From: Nocardiopsis_B mangrovi | GTDB lineage: Bacteria > Actinomycetota > Actinomycetes > Streptosporangiales > Streptosporangiaceae | Direction: 5' to 3' | DNA length: 64,000 nucleotides | Assembly: GCF_042653925.1 (NCBI RefSeq) | Contig: NZ_JBHSFQ010000019.1 | Location: 60,459 to 124,458 of the forward strand | Part shown: piece by piece, positions 8,844 to 16,980 of the stretch | How positions within the stretch are numbered: the first letter of the stretch is position 1 | How the letters are laid out: each line of letters begins with the position of its first letter | Notes under the pieces: model-generated | Seen by the model: only the letters and a program-made list of their open reading frames with translations | Database searches by the model: none | Told to the model about the DNA's origin: nothing | Made by a program: the position numbers and the translations under genes

Positions 8844-9692
8844 ATGACCGAAACCAGACGATCTATCGACGCCGAAACCGCGCCCGGCGCGGTCGACGGG
8901 ATGTCGCGCCGGAGTATCCTCCGCGGATCGGCATTCGTCGCCGGCGGCGTTCTGCTCGGCGGCGCGGCTCAGGTGGGGATGGCCGGCAGCGCCCTCGCCG
9001 CACCAGAGCCCTCGATCTCGTCGCGTTCCGCCTGGGGCGCCCGCGCACCGCAGAACCCGGCGCAGGTGACCAGCACCAGGCCGACCTACATCGTGGTCCA
9101 CCACACCGCCACGGCCAACAGCACCGACTACAGCCAGAGCCACGCGTTCGCGCTGTCGCGGTCGATCCAGAACTACCACATGGACTCCAACGGCTGGGCG
9201 GACACCGGGCAGCAGCTCACGATCAGCCGCGGCGGGCACATCATGGAGGGCCGCAACCTCTCCCTGTCGTCCATCCGCGGCGGACGGCACGTGGTCGGCG
9301 CGCACGTCGCCAACTACAACGGCGTCGCCGTCGGTATCGAGAACGAGGGCACCTACACCTCCGTCGGCCCGACCACCGCGCTCTACAACTCGCTCGTGGC
9401 CACCTGCGCGTGGCTGTGCACGGTCTACTCCCGGCCCACCTCGGCCATCGTCGGGCACCGCGACCTCAACGCCACCGCGTGCCCCGGCAACCAGCTCTAC
9501 GCGCGGCTCCCGCAGCTGCGCTCCGACGTCGGCGCCCGGCTGACCAGCATCGGCCTCGCCGAGCTGCACGACGCCGACCTGCGCACCGACGAGCGCCCGC
9601 CCTACCCGCGGACGCCGGACGACGAGCCGTTCGTCCGCTACGACCACGGTCCCGCCCTCGGCTCGCGCGACCCCAACCACGCGATCGGCTGA
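8844..9692 (+). CDS. Tat-exported N-acetylmuramoyl-L-alanine amidase (PGRP type)
   Basis: 282 residues. The N-terminus has a twin-arginine signal (MSRRSILRGSAFVAGG, then a hydrophobic stretch ending SALAAPEP). The mature part is an amidase_2/PGRP domain: strand YIVVHHTATAN with the first zinc histidine, and GHRDLNATACPGNQL with the second histidine and the zinc cysteine. It would cleave the bond between MurNAc and L-Ala in peptidoglycan outside the cell. The start ATG 8844 has AAGGAT upstream. The C-terminal 40 residues are acidic and without a recognised domain. It stands alone, with its own terminator at 9704. A second, intein-bearing amidase lies at 28627. Confidence 0.9.
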   Translation: MTETRRSIDAETAPGAVDGMSRRSILRGSAFVAGGVLLGGAAQVGMAGSALAAPEPSISSRSAWGARAPQNPAQVTSTRPTYIVVHHTATANSTDYSQSHAFALSRSIQNYHMDSNGWADTGQQLTISRGGHIMEGRNLSLSSIRGGRHVVGAHVANYNGVAVGIENEGTYTSVGPTTALYNSLVATCAWLCTVYSRPTSAIVGHRDLNATACPGNQLYARLPQLRSDVGARLTSIGLAELHDADLRTDERPPYPRTPDDEPFVRYDHGPALGSRDPNHAIG

Positions 9693-9703
9693 CCCCGACG
9701 GCA

Positions 9704-9730
9704 GCGGCGGCCCAGCGAGCGGGCCGCCGC
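9704..9730 (+). terminator. Hairpin after the Tat amidase
   Basis: Arms GCGGCGGCCC (9704-9713) and GGGCCGCCGC (9721-9730) around a 7-base loop, 11 bases after the amidase stop. Confidence 0.6.
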
Positions 9731-10038
9731 CGCCCCGGCCCGACACCCGCCCGCCCGGCGGCGACCGCGGGACCGGGCCCGGCCCGGCCCCGGCCGCGCA
9801 CGCCGTGCCCACCGCCGCCGCGCACCCGGCGCGCGTCCGCGGCGCTGCCGCCCCCGTATCGCATCGGCTTCTCGCCCACCGGGATACCGCGCCCGCCTGC
9901 CCGTCGGCCCAGCGCACCGCACCGGAGTACCGCGCCCGCCGGGGCCGGAACGCGCTCCCTCGCGCAGTCCTCGGCGCGGTCGGCCGGTTCCGCCCCGGTG
10001 GCGGATCCTCCGCCGCCCGCCGCCCGCCGGTCCGGCGG
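9731..10038. other. Non-coding spacer between convergent genes
   Basis: About 300 bp of extremely GC-rich sequence between the convergent amidase and acyl-CoA dehydrogenase genes. Frames crossing it are Pro/Arg/Ala-rich read-through with no start supported by a ribosome site. I see no gene or repeat in it. Confidence 0.5.
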
Positions 10039-11112
10039 TCAGTCCGGGTCCAGCCCGAGCGGGCCCGCGAGCCGCCGCCGGTGCCACTCCGGGCTCCCCA
10101 GGAGCAGCGCCGAGGCGTGGGCGCGCTTGAAATACCGCTGGCAGGGGTGCTCCCAGGTCACGCCGATCCCGCCGTGCAGCTGGACGGCCTCACCGGCGAC
10201 CGTCCGGAACGCCTCCGCGCACACCGACGCGGCCAGCGACACCACCTCCGGCGCGTCGGGCGCGCCGTCGGCGAGCGCGAACGAAGCCGCCTGCGCCGCC
10301 GACCGGGCACTCTCGACCAGCACGAGCATGTCGGCCAGCCGGTGCTTGACCGCCTGGAAGGCCCCGATGGGCCGGCCGAACTGGACCCGCTGCCCGGCGT
10401 AGGCCACCGCCGCCTCCAGGCAGTAGGCCGCGCCGCCCACCTGCTCGGCCGCCAGTGCGGCGCGCCCCGCGTCCAGGGCGCGTTCCAGCACCGCCGCCCC
10501 GTCGCGGGCCACCCGCCGGGCGGGTGCGCGGTCCAAGGCGACCCGCCCCTGCGGCCGGCTCGGGTCCAGCGGTACCCGTGCGGTGACGGTGACGCCTTCG
10601 GCGCCGGGGTCGACGGCGAACAGGCCCGGCCCGTCCGGCCCGCGTGCCGCGACGAGCATCAGGTCCGCGGCCGCGATGTCGAGGACGCGGTCCTTGGCCC
10701 CGGTCAGCCGCCAGGATCCGTCCGGTCCGGGAACGGCGCGCGCGGTGGTGGCCTCGATGTCGCGGGCGCCCTCGTCGGCCCAGGCGAGGGCCGCCACGAG
10801 GGAGCCGTCGGCCAGGCGCGGCAGCCATCTCCGGCGCGCCGTCCGGTCCTCGCTCGCCGCCAGGGCCTGCCCGGCGAGGATCGCCGAGCCCAGGAAGGGA
10901 ACGGGGGCCAGCGCCCGGCCCAGCTCCTCCATGACCACGTGCGTCTCCCGGCAGGAGAACCCGCCCCCGCCGTAGCGCTCGGGCAGTGCCAGGCCCTGCG
11001 CGCCGATCTGGCCGGCGAGGTCGCGCCACATCCGTCCGGGATCGCCGGCCCGCCGCTCGGCCAGGCCGCGCACGGCGGCCCGCAGATGCTCCTGTTCGGC
11101 GCTGAAGCGCAC
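10039..11112 (-). CDS. Acyl-CoA dehydrogenase family protein
   Basis: 357 residues, slightly short for the family (about 380). It has the N-terminal helical domain (EQEHLRAAVRGLAERR, ALPERYGGGGFSCRETHVVMEELGR), a reduced middle beta domain, and the C-terminal helical domain with VQFGRPIGAFQAVKHRLADM and LHGGIGVTWEHPCQRYFKR. The family oxidises acyl-CoA thioesters to enoyl-CoA with FAD. The usual catalytic glutamate is not obvious, as is common in the smaller subunit of heteromeric actinobacterial FadE pairs. The divergent gene at 11209 encodes a larger homologue, so the two probably form an alpha/beta pair for a steroid side chain or other bulky acyl-CoA (inference from FadE26-FadE29-like systems). 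Confidence 0.85.
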   Translation of the reverse strand: MRFSAEQEHLRAAVRGLAERRAGDPGRMWRDLAGQIGAQGLALPERYGGGGFSCRETHVVMEELGRALAPVPFLGSAILAGQALAASEDRTARRRWLPRLADGSLVAALAWADEGARDIEATTARAVPGPDGSWRLTGAKDRVLDIAAADLMLVAARGPDGPGLFAVDPGAEGVTVTARVPLDPSRPQGRVALDRAPARRVARDGAAVLERALDAGRAALAAEQVGGAAYCLEAAVAYAGQRVQFGRPIGAFQAVKHRLADMLVLVESARSAAQAASFALADGAPDAPEVVSLAASVCAEAFRTVAGEAVQLHGGIGVTWEHPCQRYFKRAHASALLLGSPEWHRRRLAGPLGLDPD

Positions 11113-11134
11113 GGCACGCCTCCCTCATCGCTAC

Positions 11135-11152
11135 CTAACAAGTGTTTGCTAG
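11135..11152. promoter_or_regulatory. Candidate TetR-type operator between divergent acyl-CoA dehydrogenases
   Basis: CTAACAAGTGTTTGCTAG is an imperfect inverted repeat (outer CTAnCAA/TTGnTAG arms) in the 96-bp divergent spacer. It resembles operators of TetR-type regulators of lipid or sterol catabolism (KstR/KstR2-like). The matching regulator is not in the immediate neighbourhood. Confidence 0.45.
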
Positions 11153-11208
11153 GCTATCCCGCGTCCCGGCACCGCAGAAGGCGCCGGACCCGACCGGCGG
11201 GAGGGGCC

Positions 11209-12456
11209 GTGGACCCGGAGCGCGAATTCCGCGAGGAGGTCCGGACCTGGCTCGCGGAGAACCTGGTCGGAGATTTCGCCGCCGCCCGCGGGCTCGGCGG
11301 CCCCGGCCGCGACCACGAGGCGTTCGGCGTCCGCCTCGCCTGGGAACGGCACATGGCCGCCGCCGGCTGGACGTGCCTGGGCTGGCCCGTTGCGTACGGC
11401 GGACGCGGCGCGGGGATCGGGCGCCAGGTCGCCTTCCACGAGGAGTACGCGCGCGCCGACGCCCCCGCCCGGGTCAACCACATCGGGGAGCACCTGCTGG
11501 GGCCCACCCTCATCGCGTTCGGCAGCCCCGCGCAGCGCGCCCGGTTCCTTCCCGCCATCGCCGCCGTGCGGGAGCTGTGGTGCCAGGGCTACTCCGAACC
11601 CGGAGCGGGATCGGACCTCGCGGCGGTCGCCACGCGCGCCCGCCCGGACCCCGGGAGCGGCGGATGGGTGGTCGACGGCCGCAAGGTCTGGACCTCCCAC
11701 GCCCGCGAGGCCGACCGGTGCTTCGTGCTCGCCCGGACCGAGCCCGGCTCGCGCGGCCACCGCGGGCTGGGCTACCTGCTGGTGCCCATGGACGCCCCGG
11801 GCGTGGAGGTGCGTCCGATCACCCAGCTCACCGGCACCTCCGAGTTCAACGAGGTCGTCTTCGACGGCGTGCGCACCGGCCCCGACGCCCTCGTGGGCGC
11901 GCCCGGCGACGGCTGGCGGATCGCGATGGCCACGCTCGGCTTCGAGCGGGGCGTCTCGACGCTCGGCCTCCAGGTCGGCTACGAGCGCGAACTGCGGGAG
12001 CTGATCCGGGTCGCCCGCGACAACGGCGCCGCCCGCGACCCGCTCATCCGCGACCGGCTGGTGCGCGCCTGGACCGGCGTGCGCACCATGCGCTACACGG
12101 CGCTGCGCACGATGGCCGCCACCGCCGCAGGGGCCCCGGGACCCGAAGCCTCCATCGGCAAGCTCTTCTGGGCCCGCTGGCACCGCGACCTCGGCGAACT
12201 GGCGATGGACGTGCTCGGGGCGCCGTCGATGCTCACCGCGGGCACCGCCACCGCCGCCCGTGAGGCGGGCACCGCGGACGGCGCGGCGGACCCGGCGGTT
12301 CCCGGGGGATACGACCTCGACCGCTGGCAGCGGCTCTTCCTCTTCTCCCGCGCCGACACGATCTACGCGGGCACCGACGAGATCCAGCGCAACGTCATCG
12401 CCGAACGCGTGCTCGGCCTGCCCCGCGACCCCCGCCCGTCCCCACCGCCCGCCTGA
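11209..12456 (+). CDS. Acyl-CoA dehydrogenase (large subunit type)
   Basis: 415 residues from GTG 11209, with GGGAGGGG just upstream; a much longer open frame extends back to 9805 but has no coding character. Signature elements: EEYARADAPARVNHIGEHLLGPTLIAFG, the FAD-contact strand WCQGYSEPGAGSDLAAV, KVWTSHAREADRCF, TSEFNEVVFDGVR and FERGVSTL, and the C-terminal FSRADTIYAGTDEIQRNVIAERVLG. The last motif is characteristic of acyl-CoA dehydrogenases that bind the FAD pyrophosphate at the dimer interface. Divergent to the smaller homologue at 10039, with which it probably assembles. Confidence 0.9.
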   Translation: MDPEREFREEVRTWLAENLVGDFAAARGLGGPGRDHEAFGVRLAWERHMAAAGWTCLGWPVAYGGRGAGIGRQVAFHEEYARADAPARVNHIGEHLLGPTLIAFGSPAQRARFLPAIAAVRELWCQGYSEPGAGSDLAAVATRARPDPGSGGWVVDGRKVWTSHAREADRCFVLARTEPGSRGHRGLGYLLVPMDAPGVEVRPITQLTGTSEFNEVVFDGVRTGPDALVGAPGDGWRIAMATLGFERGVSTLGLQVGYERELRELIRVARDNGAARDPLIRDRLVRAWTGVRTMRYTALRTMAATAAGAPGPEASIGKLFWARWHRDLGELAMDVLGAPSMLTAGTATAAREAGTADGAADPAVPGGYDLDRWQRLFLFSRADTIYAGTDEIQRNVIAERVLGLPRDPRPSPPPA

Positions 12457-12473
12457 GGGCGGGGACCCCGGCC

Positions 12474-12501
12474 GGCCCGCGCCGGGCGCCCGGCGCGGGC
12501 C
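12474..12501. terminator. Bidirectional terminator palindrome
   Basis: A perfect 28-bp GC palindrome (14-bp arms 12474-12487 and 12488-12501) in the 49-bp spacer between convergent acyl-CoA dehydrogenase and ligase genes, positioned to terminate both. Confidence 0.7.
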
Positions 12502-12505
12502 GCGG

Positions 12506-14239
12506 CTAGGAGCCGGCGTCCCAGCCGTGCTCCGCCTTCACCCGCCTCTTGAGCAGCTTGCCCGCCGCGTTGCGCGGCAGGTCCCGGTCGACGATCCGGA
12601 TGTGGGCGGGGACCTTGAACGGTGCCAGGCGGCCGTCGAGGTGGCCGCGCAGGTCCGCCTCCGCCAGGGTGTGCCCGGGGATCGGGTGCACCACAGCGCC
12701 GACCTCCTCGCCCCAGACCTCGTGGGGGACGCCCACCACCGCGACCTCGCCCACGGCGGGGTGTTCGTGGATCGCGGCCTCGACCTCCGCGCAGTACACG
12801 TTCTCCCCGCCTCGGATGATCATGTCCTTGGCGCGGTCGACGATGTACACGAACCCCTCATCGTCGAGCCGGCCCAGGTCCCCGGTGTGCAGCCAGCCGT
12901 CGGTGAAGGTCTCCGCGGTCGCCTCCGGCCGTCCCCAGTAGCCGAGGACGACGCCGGGCCCGCGGATCCACACCTCGCCGACCTCGCCGGGCGGCAGCTC
13001 CGCCCCCGCGGGGTCGACGACCTTCACGTCCACGGTCGCGACCGGCAGCCCCGCGCTGTCGGGGCGCAGCAGGTAGTCGCGGCCGCCGTTGATCGTCGCG
13101 GTGGCCGAGCACTCGGTCATCCCGTACCCCTGGCCCAGCATGAGCTCGTGCAGGCGCGCCCGGGCCCGCCCGACCAGGGCCGGTGGCGCCGGCGCCCCGC
13201 CGGAGCCCAGCGTGAGCAGGCTGGAGAGGTCGTGCTCGGCGAGTCGCGGCGAGGAGAGCATCTGGGAGATCATCGCCGGCACCGCGGTGATCGCCGTGAC
13301 CCGCTCCCGCTCCACCGCGCGCAGCGCCTCCTCGATGTCCCACCGGTACATCAGCACCAGCGTCCCGCCGGCGGCCAGAGTGGGCAGCATGACGGTCTGC
13401 GCGCCCGTGGCGTGGAAGAGCGGCAGGACGCACAGCACGACCGAGGGCGGCAGCGCGTCGAGGAGCGCCCGCACCTCCGGCAGCTCCAGGCCCAGCCGCA
13501 TCAGCGCCCGGTGCCGGGCGTAGGACCCCGCCAAGATGTTGGCGATCATGTTGCGGTGCGACCCGAGGGCGCCCTTGGGGACGCCGGTGGTGCCCGACGT
13601 GTAGAACATGGTCGCCGGATCGTCGGGGGCGAGGTCGGCCGGCGGCAGGTCGGCGTCGCCGGGCACCTCGCCGAGCACGTCCGGCCAGGCGCGGGCGCCC
13701 GCCGGCAGCGGGCCGGGGGCGCGCACCGCGACCACCGCGACCCCGAGCCGCTCCGGAACGCCTGCCAGCCGCTCGATCCGCTCGGAATCGGCGACGAGGA
13801 CCTTCGCTCCGCTGTCGGTGAGCCCGAACTCCAACTCCGCGCCGGTCCACCAGGAGTTGAGCGGGACGACGATCGCCCCGATGCCCGCCGCGGCGAAGAA
13901 CGCGACCACCCATTCCGGGTGGTTGCGCATGGCGATCGCGACCCGGTCGCCCTTGGCCACGCCGTAGTCGTCGACGAGGCGGCGGGCGAAGACGGCGGCG
14001 GTGCGGAAGTAGTCGGCGTGGCTCATCCGCTCGTCGCCGTAGACGAGCGCCGCGGCGCCGTCGCGCCCGCGGCTGCCCTCCAGGATCGCGCGGAGGTGGA
14101 CCGGCGCGTTCGCCCAGATCCGGGTCGGGACACCGTTGATGTCGGCGGTCGCGGTCTCGAAGGGGCTGCCGCGCACCAGGAGCCGGGCGGTCACCGCCGC
14201 CAGCGAGCGCACCGGCCGGGCGATGTCGGAATCGGTCAT
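12506..14239 (-). CDS. Acyl-CoA synthetase (AMP-dependent ligase)
   Basis: 577 residues from ATG 14239, preceded by GGAGGTGCAG. This is an ANL-superfamily adenylate-forming enzyme: the P-loop-like motif TMFYTSGTTGVPKGALGSH, the A5 motif GYGMTECSATA, the A7/A8 motifs GWLHTGDLGRLDDEGFVYIVDRAKDMIIRGGENVY and the C-terminal catalytic lysine motif LPRNAAGKLLKR. It activates a carboxylic acid to acyl-AMP then to acyl-CoA. Its position next to two acyl-CoA dehydrogenases suggests it supplies their substrate. A TetR-type palindrome at 14307 lies about 70 bp upstream of the start and probably controls it. Confidence 0.92.
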   Translation of the reverse strand: MTDSDIARPVRSLAAVTARLLVRGSPFETATADINGVPTRIWANAPVHLRAILEGSRGRDGAAALVYGDERMSHADYFRTAAVFARRLVDDYGVAKGDRVAIAMRNHPEWVVAFFAAAGIGAIVVPLNSWWTGAELEFGLTDSGAKVLVADSERIERLAGVPERLGVAVVAVRAPGPLPAGARAWPDVLGEVPGDADLPPADLAPDDPATMFYTSGTTGVPKGALGSHRNMIANILAGSYARHRALMRLGLELPEVRALLDALPPSVVLCVLPLFHATGAQTVMLPTLAAGGTLVLMYRWDIEEALRAVERERVTAITAVPAMISQMLSSPRLAEHDLSSLLTLGSGGAPAPPALVGRARARLHELMLGQGYGMTECSATATINGGRDYLLRPDSAGLPVATVDVKVVDPAGAELPPGEVGEVWIRGPGVVLGYWGRPEATAETFTDGWLHTGDLGRLDDEGFVYIVDRAKDMIIRGGENVYCAEVEAAIHEHPAVGEVAVVGVPHEVWGEEVGAVVHPIPGHTLAEADLRGHLDGRLAPFKVPAHIRIVDRDLPRNAAGKLLKRRVKAEHGWDAGS

Positions 14240-14306
14240 CTGCACCTCCGTCGGTCCCTGGTGTGTGCCCCCGGTCACATAGGAAGTCGTGGATGCGAGA
14301 TTACGC

Positions 14307-14322
14307 TACCGACCGGTCGGTA
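14307..14322. promoter_or_regulatory. TetR-type operator TACCGACCGGTCGGTA
   Basis: A perfect 16-bp palindrome upstream of the acyl-CoA ligase. TACCGACCGGTCGGTA is the shape of operators bound by TetR/AcrR regulators of fatty-acid genes in actinobacteria. No TetR gene lies beside it; the nearest are at 20370 and 44117. Confidence 0.6.
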
Positions 14323-14374
14323 TCCAGGCCCCGGCGGACCGCGCGGTGGCCGGCGCCGCCCGGCGCCCGCGGGT

Positions 14375-15316
14375 TCAGCCGGCCATCAGCGTCACGCCCC
14401 AGCCCGCGAGCAGGGGATTGATCGGAGCGAAGTACGTGGCCCCGCCGGTGGCGCAGCTGCCCGCCCCGCCCGCGTGGATGCCCTGCGCCTGGCCGCCGCT
14501 GAGGTAGGGGCCGGGCCGGTCGCCCGGTTCGGTGCAGATCGAGGTCCGGGTGAGGCCCGAGACCGGGCCCTGGGGGAAGTTCACCGTCTGATTGCGGGCC
14601 TGGACGACACCGCAGTGGACGCCGGTCGTGGCGCCGGCCCGGCAGACCTGCGCGCCGACCGGGGCCTCCTGCGACCCCGAGACCGTGGCCAGCCCCGCCC
14701 CCATCCGGACATAGGGCGTGGGCGTCCAGCCCGGATCGGCCACGACCAGCGCCGCGCCGGCCGGGGAGACCGCCGCGAAGGTGCCGGTGCCGCCGCCCGT
14801 GCCCGACGCCGTGTCGCCGACCTCGCCGCAGCCCGGCCCCGCGACGAACCCGGTGTCGACCGCCAGGCCGATCACGCACCGCACCACGCCGTCGGTGGCG
14901 AACGGTTCGCCGCCGATGATCTGCGCGTCGGCCGCCGCAGTGCCGCGGCCCGGCGCCGGATCCGCAGCGGAGGCGGGGACGTCCGGTGCCAGGGGGCGGG
15001 GTTCGCCGGTCTCCACCCGCACCGCGCCGGCGTCGACGCCGCTCGCCGCGATGAGGGGGCCGGCGGCGCCGGGGTCGCCGCCGGCGACGCCGATGACCAC
15101 ACGGCCGGTGGTGGGATCGGGGTACCAGCCGGTCACGTCGGTTCCGGCGGCCCACGCGGCGGCGTCGAGGCCGGCCGCGACGGCGTCGAGCGTGCGCGCG
15201 TCCGGCGCACTGTCGCGCGGCCCTGCCGCGGCCGGGCCGGCGGGCAGGAGGGCGAGGGCGAGTCCGGCCGCCAGGAGGGCGGCGGCCGATGTGCGGGTGG
15301 TGCGGGCGCGGTCCAC
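14375..15316 (-). CDS. Secreted streptogrisin-like protein lacking the catalytic triad
   Basis: 313 residues from GTG 15316 (AAGGAG upstream). A signal peptide (RTSAAALLAAGLALALLPAG) is followed by an acidic pro-region and a chymotrypsin-fold domain of the S1 streptogrisin/alpha-lytic type. The C-terminal half follows these proteases closely (CTEPGDRPGPYLSGGQAQG, then GGATYFAPINPLL), and paired cysteines are kept (147/163, 225/235, 261/288). The active-site positions are changed: the His loop AGHCG reads GPGCG (Gly162), the Asp position reads Gly187 in AGAALV, and the GDSGG nucleophile loop reads GDRPG (Arg267). It is probably a folded, secreted pseudoprotease, perhaps a binding protein or inhibitor. 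The frame is intact, so this is not simple decay. Confidence 0.8.
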   Translation of the reverse strand: MDRARTTRTSAAALLAAGLALALLPAGPAAAGPRDSAPDARTLDAVAAGLDAAAWAAGTDVTGWYPDPTTGRVVIGVAGGDPGAAGPLIAASGVDAGAVRVETGEPRPLAPDVPASAADPAPGRGTAAADAQIIGGEPFATDGVVRCVIGLAVDTGFVAGPGCGEVGDTASGTGGGTGTFAAVSPAGAALVVADPGWTPTPYVRMGAGLATVSGSQEAPVGAQVCRAGATTGVHCGVVQARNQTVNFPQGPVSGLTRTSICTEPGDRPGPYLSGGQAQGIHAGGAGSCATGGATYFAPINPLLAGWGVTLMAG

Positions 15317-15660
15317 GGTTCGTGCTCCTTGCTGGGGGAGGACAAGGGCGGGACACGGGGCACCGGGGCCGGTCGGGGGCGGACCGCCGGCGTGCGGGGA
15401 ACAGCGGATCCCGCGGCGGCTCGGAGGGTCCACGCGCCCGGGCGGTCGCGGGGCGGGTGTCCCCTGAACCGTAACCGCGGGCCGGCGCCGGAGAGGTGGC
15501 CGGTACCGGGCGCGGGACCGGGTGGACGCGGCGGTGGCCGGCTGCTACCCACGGGTCGGCGCCGGAGTCCACCGCCCCGGATCGCCCGCCTTCCAGGGCA
15601 CCGGCGCACGCGCACCGCGCACGGGAACGGCGGGCCCGTGCCCGGCGGCGCCGGCGGATG
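15317..15660. other. Spacer without recognised gene
   Basis: 344 bp between the pseudoprotease start and the reductase stop, both on the minus strand. It should contain the pseudoprotease promoter and the terminator of the DUF2271-ApbE-reductase operon. I see no convincing gene or strong hairpin. Confidence 0.4.
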
Positions 15661-16980
15661 TCACCATTCGAACTTCTCCGTGTGCCGCTGGCCGGGGCCG
15701 ATGCCCTGCTCGTCGAGGGCGGCGTCCACCGCGGCGACGAAGGCGGGGCCGCCGCAGACGAAGAAGCGGGCGGTCCGCGCGGTGCGCGGCCCGATGCGGC
15801 CCAGCACCGCCTGCGCGTCGAACCCGGGGCCCCCGTGCGGACCCGTCCGCGCCGGCTCCATGTGCACGTAGTCCGGGCCCAGTTCCCCGCGCAGCTCCGC
15901 GCCGAACAGCGCGGTCGCGGGCGACCGGCTCACGTGGAAGAGGGTGAGCCCGCCGGCCGGGCGCGAGCGCACCAGCTCCACGAACGGGGTGACGCCGATC
16001 CCGCCCGCGATGAGGACCGTCGGCCGGTCCCCGCGCAGCGCCTCGTGGGTGAAGGTCCCGTGCGGGCCGTCGACGTACAGGGTGGCGCCGGGCGCCAGCC
16101 CGCTCAGCTCGCCGGTGAACGGGCCCGCGTCGCGCACGGCGAAGGTCAGCTCCCCGCTGCGGGGATCGGTCCGCACCACGCTCAGCGGGTGCGACCGCGC
16201 CGCGGGCCCGGTGCGCACGTTGCAGAACTGGCCGGGCAGGGGGCGCAGCCACGGGCCCTTGGGCGCCATCGTGTAGACGGTCGCCTCCGGGCCCGCCCGG
16301 GTGGCGCCCGTGAGTTCATAGCGGGGCGAGCGCAGCGGCGCGGCCAGGCGCCACGCGCACGCCGCCGCGAACGACGCCCCCAGCGCCAGCCAGTAGGCGC
16401 GCAGCCAGGCGTTGTCGTGCATGAAGGAGCCCACCCCGTAGGCGTGCACGAACACCAGCGCGCCCAGCGGGTAGGACAGGTAGTGGACGTAGTTCCAGGT
16501 CCGGTAGCGGACCGCGGCGCGCAGCAGGGTGCTGGTCAGCCACAGCGCCAGGAACATCAGCAGCGCCGCCCGGCCCAGGGACGTGTAGCTCGACTCCGCC
16601 CAGGTGAAGTCGAAGCGCACCAGGTATCTGAGGTCGTGGCGGTCCGCGATCATCTCCATCAGCGGGTGCAGGAGGATGAAGAAGGCCCCCAGCGATCCCA
16701 GCCAGGCGTGCAGCGCCACGATCGCGCCGCGGTCGGGGGTCAGCAGCGCCGATACCTGCCGCATGCCCAGGACGAGCTGCCACCAGATCAGCACGCCGCC
16801 GATCAGGCCGGCGATGTTGGCCAGCCCGGGGACGGGCCCGCCCACCGCGTCCAGCATCCCCAGCAGGGGCGCGAACGGGAGCAGCGAGACGGCGATGGCC
16901 GCCGCCACGTAGCCGGTGCGCAGCGGGCGCGGCGCGGTGAGCGCGGCCTGCCGGGCCGGGCTCGCCTCATGAACGGTCAT
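15661..16980 (-). CDS. Ferric-reductase-like membrane flavoprotein (FAD/NAD(P)H oxidoreductase)
   Basis: 439 residues from ATG 16980. The N-terminal half has about six transmembrane helices of the ferric-reductase-like family, with histidines in FFILLHPLMEM, WNYVHYLSYPLGALVFVHAYG that would ligate heme. The C-terminal half is a ferredoxin-NADP reductase module: RSHPLSVVRTD (FAD binding), YVDGPHGTFTHE, VLIAGGIGVTPFVELVRS (NAD(P)H binding) and FFVCGGPAFVAAVDAALDEQG. It would move electrons from cytoplasmic NAD(P)H across the membrane. It is last in an operon after DUF2271 and ApbE genes and overlaps the ApbE gene by 14 bases; ApbE could flavinylate its extracytoplasmic partner. Confidence 0.88.
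   Translation of the reverse strand: MTVHEASPARQAALTAPRPLRTGYVAAAIAVSLLPFAPLLGMLDAVGGPVPGLANIAGLIGGVLIWWQLVLGMRQVSALLTPDRGAIVALHAWLGSLGAFFILLHPLMEMIADRHDLRYLVRFDFTWAESSYTSLGRAALLMFLALWLTSTLLRAAVRYRTWNYVHYLSYPLGALVFVHAYGVGSFMHDNAWLRAYWLALGASFAAACAWRLAAPLRSPRYELTGATRAGPEATVYTMAPKGPWLRPLPGQFCNVRTGPAARSHPLSVVRTDPRSGELTFAVRDAGPFTGELSGLAPGATLYVDGPHGTFTHEALRGDRPTVLIAGGIGVTPFVELVRSRPAGGLTLFHVSRSPATALFGAELRGELGPDYVHMEPARTGPHGGPGFDAQAVLGRIGPRTARTARFFVCGGPAFVAAVDAALDEQGIGPGQRHTEKFEW

Noticed and set aside
9805..11208. N-terminal extension of the large acyl-CoA dehydrogenase frame
   Set aside because: It is the antisense shadow of the gene at 10039; a GTG at 11209 with GGGAGGGG gives the normal family length.
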